DNA of 64,000 bases from the NCBI GenBank assembly GCA_902141825.1, contig CABFPG010000001.1, positions 186,001 through 250,000 on the forward strand, given 5' to 3'. This document shows positions 9,520 to 17,873 of the stretch, in pieces. This stretch comes from Thalassocella blandensis (lineage in GTDB: Bacteria; Pseudomonadota; Gammaproteobacteria; Pseudomonadales; Cellvibrionaceae). The position numbers were made by a program, and so were the translations under genes. Within the stretch, counting starts at the first letter, position 1; each line of letters begins with the position of its first letter. Below the pieces are notes generated by a model. It was not told the origin of the DNA. It worked only from the letters and a program-made list of their open reading frames with translations, and made no database searches.

Positions 9520-11060
9520 AAAAAAATAAGCCAATTTCAACAGGTTCGGAATGGACATTTGAGTTACTCGAGCGCTACAACCGTGAAATTGCCAACATAG
9601 CCGAAGAGTACAACCTCGACACCTATCCCAACCAAATCGAAGTGATAAGCTCCGAACAAATGATGGATGCTTATGCATCTGTCGGCATGCCCATTGGGTA
9701 CAACCACTGGTCCTACGGCAAACAATTTCTCAGCGTAGAACAGTCTTACAAGCGAGGCCAGATGGGACTCGCTTACGAAATTGTTATCAACTCAGACCCT
9801 TGTATCGCTTATCTCATGGAAGAAAATACCATGATGATGCAAGCACTGGTGATCGCTCACGCGTGCTATGGCCACAATTCATTTTTTAAAGGTAATTATC
9901 TGTTTCGCACCTGGACCGATGCCAGCTCCATCATCGATTATTTGGTCTTTGCCAAAAATTACATCGGCATATGCGAAGAAAAGCATGGGGTTGACGCGGT
10001 AGAAGCCATCCTGGATTCTTGTCACGCCATTATGAATAACGGTGTCGATCGCTATAAGCGTCCCTACCCACTTTCACCGCAGGAAGAAAGTGAACGGCAG
10101 AAAGAACGCGAAATCTACCTGCAAAAGCAAGTGAACGATTTATGGCGAACCATTCCGATTAGCGAAAAGGAACAAGCGCAACAAAAGCGTGAACGCTTCC
10201 CCAAAGAACCTCAAGAAAACTTACTTTATTTCTTTGAGAAGAACGCACCATTACTAGAACCCTGGCAGCGAGAAATTGTGCGTATCGTTCGAAAAATTGC
10301 GCAATACTTTTACCCGCAACGACAAACTCAGGTAATGAATGAAGGCTGGGCCTGCTTCTGGCACCACCTGCTCATTAATGAAATGTACGATCGTGGTTTT
10401 GTGACCGATGGTTTCATGATGGAGTTTATGCAATCGCATGCGGGCGTTATTTATCAACCCCCCTACAACAGCCAGTACTATTCCGGCATAAACCCGTACA
10501 CTTTAGGCTTTCATATGATGACTGACATCCGTCGAATATGTGAAAAGCCCACAGAAGAAGACAAACAGTGGTTCCCCGATATTGCAGGCAGCCCCTGGTT
10601 GGAAACGCTGGATTTTGCTATGCGAAACTTCAAAGACGAGAGTTTTATACTGCAATACCTTTCCCCAAAACTCATACGCGATTTGAAGCTCTTCACGATT
10701 TTGGATGACGATACCCATAAAGAAATCGAAGTGGTAGCCATTCATGACGATTCCGGCTACCAGCAGGTCCGCGAAACCTTATCAGCACAATACAACCTCG
10801 GTAATCGAGAGCCCAACATCCAGGTATTTGATGTCGATGTGCGAGGTGATCGCTCCTTAACGCTTCATCACACCCGATTCAACCGAAAACCCCTGCAAGA
10901 AGACAATACGGAAGAAGTATTAAAACACATTCATCGCTTATGGGGTTTTGACGTACATCTGAACTCCATTGAATCTGGTGAAGTGAAACAGTCATTCACC
11001 TGCCCGCCTCCGCAAAAGCAGGAAAAAGATCAAAACAAAGTCAAAATCATTACCAACTAA
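9516..11060 (+). CDS. ycgB: SpoVR family protein (YcgB)
   Basis: A 514-aa SpoVR-family protein. In Bacillus SpoVR takes part in spore cortex formation; in non-sporulating proteobacteria it accompanies PrkA and YeaH and has no defined biochemistry. Seen: the N-terminal region [16 protein letters not shown], the conserved core around [17 protein letters not shown], and [10 protein letters not shown] in the middle, all family hallmarks. It overlaps yeaH by four bases and ends the prkA-yeaH-ycgB operon; a 12-bp inverted repeat follows four bases after the stop. Confidence 0.95.
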   Translation: MKKNKPISTGSEWTFELLERYNREIANIAEEYNLDTYPNQIEVISSEQMMDAYASVGMPIGYNHWSYGKQFLSVEQSYKRGQMGLAYEIVINSDPCIAYLMEENTMMMQALVIAHACYGHNSFFKGNYLFRTWTDASSIIDYLVFAKNYIGICEEKHGVDAVEAILDSCHAIMNNGVDRYKRPYPLSPQEESERQKEREIYLQKQVNDLWRTIPISEKEQAQQKRERFPKEPQENLLYFFEKNAPLLEPWQREIVRIVRKIAQYFYPQRQTQVMNEGWACFWHHLLINEMYDRGFVTDGFMMEFMQSHAGVIYQPPYNSQYYSGINPYTLGFHMMTDIRRICEKPTEEDKQWFPDIAGSPWLETLDFAMRNFKDESFILQYLSPKLIRDLKLFTILDDDTHKEIEVVAIHDDSGYQQVRETLSAQYNLGNREPNIQVFDVDVRGDRSLTLHHTRFNRKPLQEDNTEEVLKHIHRLWGFDVHLNSIESGEVKQSFTCPPPQKQEKDQNKVKIITN

Positions 11061-11063
11061 CCG

Positions 11064-11101
11064 CCTGGCCTGGCAAGCAGTTTCCAACGTGCCAGGCCAG
11101 G
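11064..11101. terminator. Perfect 12-bp inverted repeat between ycgB and the exporter gene
   Basis: CCTGGCCTGGCA, 14-base loop, TGCCAGGCCAGG. It lies between the convergent stops of ycgB (+) and the EamA gene (-), so it may stop transcription from both sides. There is no T-run on either side, so a role in RNA 3'-end protection or Rho-dependent termination is as likely as intrinsic termination. Confidence 0.5.
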
Positions 11102-11114
11102 AGAACACACAAGC

Positions 11115-12032
11115 TCAATCACTCACTGCGGCATAGTCCACTCCCATGACACGGCGGAATTTATTCACGATAAAACGAAATAAATCCAGATACACCGCCA
11201 AGGAAAATATCACCAGACCACAGCCGATAAGCGTTTCAATCGGTAAAGATTCACCGTCCAATACAACACCAATCACAATAGCCAGAATGGGCGTAATAAA
11301 CGTAATAAGTCCAACCGAGGCGACTGTACAGTTTTTCAAAACATAGTAAAACAAAGTACCTCCCACCACAGTGCCGGCCAACACCAGATAACTCACACCA
11401 ATCAAAGATCGTTGATCGATTGTAGATGGAATTTGCCCGTCAAAGAAAAACCATACCAACAGGAACCACGGCGCAGACATTGCGAGAGATCCTGTGGTTT
11501 GACGAAACGGATCAATTTCAACCCCTATACGTTTAATTAGCACCGAGCTGAAAGCGAAAAACATGGTGGATGCCAACACCCCCAGCACGCCTAGCACAGC
11601 ATTACCTCCCAGATTTAACTGCCCGGTGTTAATGATGATAAGTCCAGCAATGGCAATAACCATCGCAACGATTCTCCGCACGGTAAAAATATTGTCTTTC
11701 AAAATAAGCAAAGAAAATAAGCCCACCATAAAGGGAAAAAATCCGAATACCACCGCAATTAATCCGGAAGGAATGTATTGGGCAGACCAATAGACAATTA
11801 GCATATTGGGAAACAGCGATAAACTTCCAGCGAAATAAACGTACCAGTCACTACGGCGGGAAACAAAGGGTTTACGCAACACCAATAAAATCAAGCCACA
11901 CAATAACAACGAAAAAACAGTCCGCGCTGTAATCGCTTCAATAAAAGTTAAGCTGCTGTTACTCCACTTAATCCCGATAGGCGTCGTCGCCCAAACCAGC
12001 ACTACGCATAAATATGCTAAACCCACTTGCAT
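11115..12032 (-). CDS. EamA/DMT family transporter
   Basis: A 305-aa integral membrane protein of the drug/metabolite transporter superfamily. About ten hydrophobic helices form two EamA repeats: residues ~5-135 with VVLVWATTPIGIKW at the start, and ~150-285 with LVLAGTVVGGTLFYY. Such proteins export amino acids, nucleosides or other small metabolites; the substrate cannot be read from sequence. Translated from ATG at 12032 with GGAGAGGAA just upstream. It is a single gene, convergent with ycgB, with no functional link to its neighbours. Confidence 0.9.
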   Translation of the reverse strand: MQVGLAYLCVVLVWATTPIGIKWSNSSLTFIEAITARTVFSLLLCGLILLVLRKPFVSRRSDWYVYFAGSLSLFPNMLIVYWSAQYIPSGLIAVVFGFFPFMVGLFSLLILKDNIFTVRRIVAMVIAIAGLIIINTGQLNLGGNAVLGVLGVLASTMFFAFSSVLIKRIGVEIDPFRQTTGSLAMSAPWFLLVWFFFDGQIPSTIDQRSLIGVSYLVLAGTVVGGTLFYYVLKNCTVASVGLITFITPILAIVIGVVLDGESLPIETLIGCGLVIFSLAVYLDLFRFIVNKFRRVMGVDYAAVSD

Positions 12033-12076
12033 TGGAAGTTCCTCTCCAGTTTTGCCGTTTTTAGTCGGCGTTAAAC

Positions 12077-12112
12077 GAAAAAGGCCGCAGGTTTTACGCT
12101 GCGGCCTTTTTC
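12077..12112 (-). terminator. Strong intrinsic terminator
   Basis: GAAAAAGGCCGCAG, eight-base loop, CTGCGGCCTTTTTC: a 14-bp perfect stem with A and T runs on both flanks. It lies upstream of the exporter gene, so it cannot end that gene. On the minus strand it falls 23 bp after the stop of a 32-codon frame (12135-12233). It is the best hint that a short transcript is made there. Confidence 0.8.
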
Positions 12113-12134
12113 ATAAATCTTAATAACAATCAGT

Positions 12135-12233
12135 TCACGAAATCGGCCCGACAACAGCATAGACACACAACGCCAAAGTGCCCCAGGACTTGGCAATGCG
12201 TGTAAATGCGTGATGAGATACCGGTGTAATCAT
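12135..12233 (-). CDS. Candidate 32-aa membrane peptide
   Basis: A short frame beginning MITPVSHHAFTRIAKSWG and continuing into a hydrophobic tail (TLALCVYAVVGPIS), giving a charged N-terminus and one possible membrane segment. It is followed 23 bp later by a strong terminator and preceded by two 14-bp direct repeats, so promoter, frame and terminator fit one small unit. The ribosome-binding site is weak (only GAAA ten bases before ATG), and I recognise no family. It could instead be the chance reading of a small regulatory RNA. Confidence 0.4.
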   Translation of the reverse strand: MITPVSHHAFTRIAKSWGTLALCVYAVVGPIS

Positions 12234-12593
12234 GAGTGATTTCGCTATTCTTCTTTCAATTCGTTATGACTAGTTTCAATTCGTTATTGCTGGATATTAA
12301 AATAGTTGGTAATTGTAGGCGAAGGTTTTGAACTAACCCAAAAAGAAACGCTGGATGCGACAGATGAGCCTGAATGCTGAGTCTAAAAATAACAGCCAAT
12401 TAATATGTTCAAATACTTCACAAAAACCAAAAACATCCGAAATATGATCGTCGTAAACTTCTTTAGGTGAGTTTGTTATTCAATTGCCAATAACTTCTCG
12501 GCATTACCACTAACTTCTCGACGCATATTCCTTTATAGTTTATAAAAAGTGCTTGAAGTTTGCGCTATAAAACCCACTACGTCAACAGTGATT
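12234..12593. other. Intergenic region upstream of cca, with tandem direct repeat
   Basis: 360 bp between the start of the possible 32-aa peptide gene (minus) and cca (plus). TTTCAATTCGTTAT occurs at 12254-12267 and again at 12274-12287, exactly 20 bp apart, i.e. two helical turns on the same face. This spacing is common for tandem activator sites. The rest is A+T-rich and should contain the cca promoter; nothing else is seen. Confidence 0.5.
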
Positions 12594-13820
12594 ATGAAAA
12601 TATATTTAGTCGGCGGTGCCGTCCGAGATAAACTACTGAACTACCCATCCGATGAAAACGATTGGGTTGTCGTTGGTGGCACCCCCCAACAGATGATTGA
12701 TCAGGGATTCGAGCAGGTCGGCAAAGATTTCCCGGTATTCTTGCACCCTAAAACCAAAGAGGAATATGCCCTCGCTCGTCGCGAACGGAAAACAGGTCCA
12801 GGCTACGGAGGATTCAGCTTCTCCACAGAAGCAGATGTGAGCCTGGAAGATGATTTAATGCGTCGCGATCTCACGATCAATGCAATCGCTCTGTCGGATG
12901 ATGGTGAACTGATAGACCCCTACAACGGTGCTGCGGATATACAAAGCAAAATACTACGCCATGTCTCCCCCGCCTTCAGCGAGGACCCGGTCCGGATTCT
13001 GCGCGTTGCAAGATTTGCTGCACGCTATCACCACTTGGGTTTCACCATAGCCCCCGAAACATTAGCCCTTATGCAGGCAATGGTGGCAAACGGCGAAGTT
13101 AACCATCTGGTATCCGAACGAATTTGGAAGGAGTTCTCCAGAGCACTCGGCGAACAAACACCTCATATTTTTATTCAAACCCTGCGAGATTGCCAAGCGC
13201 TGAAAACTATAATGCCGCAACTGGATAAACTGTTTGGCATTCCTCAGAGCCCCGAGCACCACCCCGAGATTGATACCGGCATCCACACATTAATGTGTCT
13301 GCAACAAGCCTGTAAACTCAGCACATCTGAACGAGTGCGCTTTGCCACGCTGATGCACGACCTGGGTAAAGGCGATACCGAGTCGCAATTTCTCCCTAAA
13401 CACCCAGGTCATGAAGAGCGCGGAGTGGAACTTATCAACAATCTCTGCCAAAGTATTTCAGCGCCCAATGAGTATCGTGATTTAAGTCTGCTTGCCTGCC
13501 GCTATCATACGCAATGCCATAGAGCGTTATCGCTCGATGCCAGTGACATTTACTCTTTATTTAAATCTTTAGATGTTTACCGCAAAGAAGAGCGCTTTGA
13601 AGAGTTTTTACTAAGTTGTCAGGCGGACTCCCTCGGGCGCAAGGGATATGAGAATATTGATTATCCTCAAGCTGATTTTCTTCGTGCCGCGCTCAACACC
13701 ACAAAATCTGTCGAAGCAAAAACTCTGGTTGCCGAAGGATTTAAAGGCGCCTTACTCGGCGCAGAACTGGATAGACGCCGGATAAATATGATTGCAAACT
13801 ACAAAAACTCAATGTTATAA
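12594..13820 (+). CDS. cca: CCA-adding tRNA nucleotidyltransferase (HD-containing, class II)
   Basis: Adds or repairs the 3' CCA of tRNAs; the HD domain of this bacterial subgroup also gives 2',3'-cyclic phosphodiesterase and phosphatase activity. The 408-aa product starts MKIYLVGGAVRD (motif 7-12). It has RRDLTINAIA at 90-99 (ribose/active-site motif), EDPVRILRVARFAARY (~130-145) and HD at 255-256 in LMHDLGKGD. The catalytic pair, DxD in E. coli, reads E21-N22-D23, a Glu-for-Asp change accepted in the superfamily. ATG at 12594 is chosen over an upstream in-frame start because the family begins there. Confidence 0.96.
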   Translation: MKIYLVGGAVRDKLLNYPSDENDWVVVGGTPQQMIDQGFEQVGKDFPVFLHPKTKEEYALARRERKTGPGYGGFSFSTEADVSLEDDLMRRDLTINAIALSDDGELIDPYNGAADIQSKILRHVSPAFSEDPVRILRVARFAARYHHLGFTIAPETLALMQAMVANGEVNHLVSERIWKEFSRALGEQTPHIFIQTLRDCQALKTIMPQLDKLFGIPQSPEHHPEIDTGIHTLMCLQQACKLSTSERVRFATLMHDLGKGDTESQFLPKHPGHEERGVELINNLCQSISAPNEYRDLSLLACRYHTQCHRALSLDASDIYSLFKSLDVYRKEERFEEFLLSCQADSLGRKGYENIDYPQADFLRAALNTTKSVEAKTLVAEGFKGALLGAELDRRRINMIANYKNSML

Positions 13821-14006
13821 AACCTGACTTTAAAAATAATAAAATTTTATAACCTTAGTCTGCTTTTTTTGATTTAGCGCACTTGTTTTTATTGTGCTTA
13901 AGTCCAATATATTTATTAAGGAAGTAATCTTCCCTGCATGCAAAATTAAATTAAGTTTTTTGTTTTTAACACATTCAGTTGACTTAAACGTATGGAGGAA
14001 TCGATT

Positions 14007-14447
14007 ATGAGTTTAATCCCACGCAACAGTATTTTTGATTTAGACAATTTTTTTGACAATAGCTTCGGACACTCTTTGTGGCCCAGCAGCAAGCGGATTT
14101 CAGAAGAGCTGGCAACTTTTTCACCTCGTGTAGATGTTAAAGAAAAAGACAACACTTATGAAATCACCGCTGAGCTTCCCGGCATCAGCAAGGAAGACAT
14201 CAGCCTGGATTTGCAAAACGGTGTTCTCAGCTTAAAAGCAGAAACCCGACACGAAAGCAAAGAAGAAAAGGACGGCAGAGTCATTCGCCAAGAAAGACGC
14301 TACGGAACGTATTACCGCTCTTTCGATCTAGGCGGAGATATTCAGGAAAGCGATATTCACGCAGACTTTGAAAATGGCGTACTGAAAGTGATTGCCCCCA
14401 AAGCCGCCAAGGAAGTCATTCAAAGCAAACGCATCAGTATAAACTAA
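14007..14447 (+). CDS. Hsp20/alpha-crystallin small heat-shock protein
   Basis: A 146-aa ATP-independent holdase that binds unfolding proteins and passes them to DnaK/ClpB. Residues ~1-40 form the variable N-terminus (SIFDLDNFFDN). The alpha-crystallin domain spans ~43-135, with ITAELPGISKEDISLDL and ENGVLKVIAPK. The C-terminal tail KRISIN carries the I-x-I anchor used for oligomer assembly. ATG at 14007 is preferred because GGAGG (13994-13998) lies eight bases before it; the ATG at 13992 would overlap its own site. An A+T-rich 170-bp upstream region should hold the promoter, but no clear heat-shock sigma site was seen. Confidence 0.94.
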   Translation: MSLIPRNSIFDLDNFFDNSFGHSLWPSSKRISEELATFSPRVDVKEKDNTYEITAELPGISKEDISLDLQNGVLSLKAETRHESKEEKDGRVIRQERRYGTYYRSFDLGGDIQESDIHADFENGVLKVIAPKAAKEVIQSKRISIN

Positions 14448-14465
14448 GGTTGATACTCGCAATTA

Positions 14466-14492
14466 AAAAGGCGGCTAACTCGCCGCCTTTTA
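14466..14492 (+). terminator. Intrinsic terminator after hsp20
   Basis: AAAAGGCGGC, loop TAACTC, GCCGCCTTTT: a 10-bp perfect stem and T-run starting 19 bp after the hsp20 stop. It is symmetric enough to act on both strands and may also serve the convergent folK. Confidence 0.85.
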
Positions 14493-14582
14493 CTTCATTT
14501 TTAATACGCATTTTTAATACTCATTTTTTACCGCTTATTTACCAGCGCTTTTAATTCTTGGGATTGCCTAGTGCTCAACAAT

Positions 14583-15137
14583 TTACATTGCCGCCATTTT
14601 TATCGAAACACCACTCCCGAAAAGCGTGGATAATTCAGGCAAATTTACCGGCCAAAGCTCCTGACGTGATTCTTCGTTGAGTGCGTCTACGCGCTCAAAC
14701 TCCTGCCATAATGTTGAATAGCTTTTACCTAGCAAAGGATGAAGTTTGTCCGGCCAAATGTCCGACAGTGGTTTCAACACAAACGCCGCCGTTGTAATTT
14801 CTTCGCGCGGCAATACGACAGACTCAAACACACCCACAGAGTCATCATAAGTCAAAATATCAATATCGAGCGTTTTGGATGAATATTTCCGATGATCTCG
14901 GCGGCCATGCTTTTGTTCAATATCTTTTAACGTACGATATAATGCCGCTACCGGTAGCTCAGTTTCGCCCACCACAACACAATTCAAAAAATTATCACCA
15001 TCAAACCCCAGTGCGCGAGATTCATAAACCGGTGACCGCTGGAAGTTTGTCAGCAACTCAGGCAACAGCTTGAGGCCGATAGCAATATTCCTTTCTTTTT
15101 CAATGTTACTGCCCACCCCCAGACTCACCCAAGGCAT
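14583..15137 (-). CDS. folK: 2-amino-4-hydroxy-6-hydroxymethyldihydropteridine pyrophosphokinase
   Basis: FolK transfers pyrophosphate from ATP to hydroxymethyl-dihydropterin in folate synthesis. The 184-aa product is about 25 residues longer than E. coli FolK because of an extended C-terminus. Seen: VSLGVGSNIEKERN at the start, the pterin-binding region SPVYESRALGFDGDNFLNCV, and HGRRDHRKYSSKTLDIDIL with the Arg and Asp residues of the ATP/Mg site. ATG at 15137 follows GGAGAG; a longer upstream reading would run through folB. Its ATG overlaps the folB stop (TAATG), so translation is coupled to the preceding pathway enzyme. Confidence 0.94.
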   Translation of the reverse strand: MPWVSLGVGSNIEKERNIAIGLKLLPELLTNFQRSPVYESRALGFDGDNFLNCVVVGETELPVAALYRTLKDIEQKHGRRDHRKYSSKTLDIDILTYDDSVGVFESVVLPREEITTAAFVLKPLSDIWPDKLHPLLGKSYSTLWQEFERVDALNEESRQELWPVNLPELSTLFGSGVSIKMAAM

Positions 15138-15499
15138 TATTTCTCTCCTCGAACGCCGCGCTCTATCGTTACCCCTACTTCGCGCACATGAGTTAACACA
15201 GTGGGTTTTGCACAACTTATTCTCATCCAGGGAACTGCGAATTCATGCTGTAGAACAAGGGCTATTTCTTCTGCCATGGTTTCAAGCAACTCAAATTTTT
15301 GATCAACAACTAAATTGCAGATCCGATCGGCTACGGCCTTATAGTTCAACGCATCTTCAATATTGCGACTTTTCGCCGGAACAGAATTGTCATGCCCCAT
15401 GTCCAGATTTATCAATACAGGCTGCCGAACCTTTCGCTCCCACTCATAAATTCCTACGACGGCTTCCACCTGTAGATCACGAATAAAAACTATATCCAT
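15137..15499 (-). CDS. folB: Dihydroneopterin aldolase
   Basis: FolB converts dihydroneopterin to hydroxymethyl-dihydropterin and glycolaldehyde, the step before FolK. The 120-aa protein has the family start DIVFIRDLQVEAVVGIYEWE, with the catalytic-region Glu in GIYEWER. It also has the pattern NYKAVADRI and ELLETMAEEIA. Length is standard. It is directly upstream of folK on the minus strand with a one-base overlap. tsaD lies 67 bp upstream on the same strand and may share the transcript. Confidence 0.95.
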   Translation of the reverse strand: MDIVFIRDLQVEAVVGIYEWERKVRQPVLINLDMGHDNSVPAKSRNIEDALNYKAVADRICNLVVDQKFELLETMAEEIALVLQHEFAVPWMRISCAKPTVLTHVREVGVTIERGVRGEK

Positions 15500-15566
15500 G
15501 CGGGCTCTCTTGTACGCTATGACTGAATATACGATTAAATATACTTTTGAAAATGTGTTTTTATTG

Positions 15567-16592
15567 TTATACGGCGCTTAATGTTTGCAGAGGCCATCGA
15601 GGCTTTACATCAATCACCACATCGTCCTGCTGGCCGACCAGTAAACGCTGACACCCTGCAAATGCGATCATCGCACCATTGTCCGTACAAAACTCATGTC
15701 GCGCATAAAAAACCTCAGACTGTATTTTTGCCAAAGCCTGCTGGAGTTTTTCGCGTAGCCGGGAGTTTGCACTTACACCACCAGCAATGATCAGTCGTTT
15801 TAATCCCGTTTGCTGTAATGCTCGCCGACATTTAATCACCAGCGTATCCACCACAGCCTCCTGAAAAGCTGCGGCAATATCAGCACAGGTTTGATCATCT
15901 GGCAGGCCGCTGGCCAGCGAATGCTCTGCAACCGTATTCAGTGTAAAAGTTTTCAAACCACTAAAACTGAAATCCAACCCGGGGCGATCCGTCATCGGAC
16001 GAGGAAATTTAAATCGTGTTACATCGCCCTGTTCGGCAAGCTTAGCCAGATTGGGGCCACCCGGATAATCCAGATCGAGCATTTTTGCCGCCTTATCAAA
16101 CGCTTCACCCGCAGCATCGTCCAGGGACTCTCCCAGCATTTCATACTGACCAATTCCTTTTACCGCAACCAACTGTGTATGTCCCCCGGACACCAACAGC
16201 GCGACAAAAGGAAATTCCGGCGGGTTATCTTCCAGCAAAGGCGCCAAAAGATGTCCTTCCATGTGATGCACCCCAATAGCAGGACAGTTCCAGGCCATCG
16301 CCAACGAGCGACCAACACATGCGCCAACCAGCAAAGCACCAATTAGCCCCGGCCCGGAGGTAAAAGCTACGCCATCTATAGCATCTTTCGAGTCAGTACC
16401 CGTAAGAACATCCTCAATTAAAGGCAGCAACTTGCGCACATGATCTCGTGAGGCCAGTTCGGGTACAACACCGCCATACTCTGAATGTAACTTTATCTGG
16501 CTATATAAACGGTGGCCCAACAAGCCCTGCTCACTGTCATACACAGCAACGCCAGTCTCATCGCAGGAAGTTTCTATGCCTAGTATTCGCAT
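15567..16592 (-). CDS. tsaD: tRNA N6-threonylcarbamoyladenosine transferase TsaD
   Basis: TsaD, with TsaB and TsaE, transfers the threonylcarbamoyl group to A37 of ANN-decoding tRNAs. The 341-aa product has the ASKHA opening [17 protein letters not shown] (3-19). The metal-binding HHMEGH gives His110 and His114, [11 protein letters not shown] follows, and [13 protein letters not shown] lies near the C-terminus. It is encoded opposite to rpsU with a shared 300-bp upstream region, the usual divergent tsaD/rpsU arrangement of gammaproteobacteria. Confidence 0.97.
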   Translation of the reverse strand: MRILGIETSCDETGVAVYDSEQGLLGHRLYSQIKLHSEYGGVVPELASRDHVRKLLPLIEDVLTGTDSKDAIDGVAFTSGPGLIGALLVGACVGRSLAMAWNCPAIGVHHMEGHLLAPLLEDNPPEFPFVALLVSGGHTQLVAVKGIGQYEMLGESLDDAAGEAFDKAAKMLDLDYPGGPNLAKLAEQGDVTRFKFPRPMTDRPGLDFSFSGLKTFTLNTVAEHSLASGLPDDQTCADIAAAFQEAVVDTLVIKCRRALQQTGLKRLIIAGGVSANSRLREKLQQALAKIQSEVFYARHEFCTDNGAMIAFAGCQRLLVGQQDDVVIDVKPRWPLQTLSAV

Positions 16593-16895
16593 TTATCTGT
16601 AACACCACTGTAAAAAGCGCGACCTTATCATGAGAATTAACGCTATTCATCCTCTAAATGCCTGATTCACACGGGGATTACGGCTTTTTGCGTAACATCT
16701 TGAGCTTTAGCATCATCATTTAAAGCCATAAACTGCTTGCGCCTCGGTTTTGATGCGTATAGAATTCGGCACCCTTGAAATACGTGCCTTCACTTGGTTT
16801 AAGTTAGGCAAGTACAAGCGAATTCTCGGCTTCAGGCATAGCGTGAAGTGAGTAATTTTAAAAATTTTGTTATCAAATCAACATCCAGGTGGACT
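16593..16895. promoter_or_regulatory. Divergent control region between tsaD and rpsU
   Basis: 303 bp without genes. A possible rpsU promoter is TTGCGC (16737-16742), 17 bp, TAGAAT (16760-16765), giving a ~130-nt leader. The -35 match is only partial, so the assignment is weak. The rpsU ribosome-binding site AGGTGGA (16888-16894 region) is strong. Confidence 0.4.
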
Positions 16896-17111
16896 ATGCC
16901 TTCAGTAAAACTGAAAGAAAACGAACCATTTGACATCGCATTACGTCGCTTCAAGCGTTCTTGCGAAAAAGCCGGTGTACTGGCTGAAGTACGTCGTCGT
17001 GAATTCTATGAGAAGCCAACTTCTGTTCGTAAGCGTAAAGCAGCAGCAGCTGTTAAGCGTCACGCGAAAAAAGTACAGCGCGAAAACCGTAAATTTCAGC
17101 GCATGTATTAA
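16896..17111 (+). CDS. rpsU: 30S ribosomal protein S21
   Basis: A 71-aa basic protein of the small subunit, needed for initiation on natural mRNAs. It reads [18 protein letters not shown], then [18 protein letters not shown], and ends in a Lys/Arg-rich helix. Length equals E. coli S21. The upstream in-frame start would add 16 residues foreign to the family; the ATG at 16896 follows AGGTGGA. It is the first gene of the rpsU-(yqeY)-dnaG-rpoD macromolecular synthesis cluster. Confidence 0.97.
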   Translation: MPSVKLKENEPFDIALRRFKRSCEKAGVLAEVRRREFYEKPTSVRKRKAAAAVKRHAKKVQRENRKFQRMY

Positions 17112-17296
17112 TATGTTGTGTTTGCTGAGCCTTTACTCAAAAGCGCTCTTCAAGCACGACATAAAGTGACCAATCGCACCCTCGTCCGATTTGCCTAAAA
17201 TTGATGTATTTTGCCGCTTAAAATTCGGCAACTTGCCGGCAAATCTACTAGCCTAAGCCTGTTTCACTACAGTACTACTGTAAAGAAGAGTTTGCC

Positions 17297-17746
17297 ATGT
17301 CTAGCGAATTGAAAGCACAGATTTCCGCTGCGGTTAAAGATGCTATGCGCGCCAAAGAAAAAGAGCGCTTAGCGGTTTTACGTACCATGATGGCGGAGTT
17401 TAAGCGTATCGAAGTGGACGAGCGCATCGAACTTGATGACGCCCGAGTACTGATCGTACTAGACAAACAAGTAAAACAGCGCAAAGACTCGCTCACGCAA
17501 TACGAAGAAGCTGGCCGCCAGGATCTGGCTGACCAGGAAAAGTTTGAAATCGATATTATTCAGACCTTTCTGCCGGAAGCGTTGAGCAGCGAAGAAATCA
17601 CTGAAATCCTCAAAGCTGCGATTGCCGAAACCGGTGCTGACAATATGCGCGACATGGGAAAAGTCATGGCCATCGCAAAGCCACAGGTACAAGGCCGTGC
17701 CGACATGGGCGAAGTCAGCAAAATCGTCAAAAGCCTGCTGGGCTAA
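17297..17746 (+). CDS. GatB/YqeY domain-containing protein
   Basis: A 149-aa YqeY-family protein with the helical domain found at the C-terminus of the GatB amidotransferase subunit, where it contacts tRNA. A free-standing role is not defined. Seen: DAMRAKEKERLAVLRTMMAE (~14-33), IDIIQTFLPEALSSEE, and the closing DMGKVMAIAKPQVQGRADM. It lies between rpsU and dnaG, as in Pseudomonas and relatives, and is probably co-transcribed with them. Confidence 0.92.
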   Translation: MSSELKAQISAAVKDAMRAKEKERLAVLRTMMAEFKRIEVDERIELDDARVLIVLDKQVKQRKDSLTQYEEAGRQDLADQEKFEIDIIQTFLPEALSSEEITEILKAAIAETGADNMRDMGKVMAIAKPQVQGRADMGEVSKIVKSLLG

Positions 17747-17873
17747 AATCCTTCGATTTCAGCCTTCTCTTCCTTGCGCGCTTCTCGCCGCATTGCTTCT
17801 CTCGCTATAATAGCGCGAAGCCACCATGGCAGTTTTTCCACAACTGTTACACTGAGTTAAAGCCAACAATCAG

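Noticed and set aside
17801-17815. TATAAT before dnaG as a promoter
   Set aside because: No -35 at 16-18 bp, and the hexamer is part of the palindrome CGCTATAATAGCG, so the match may be incidental.
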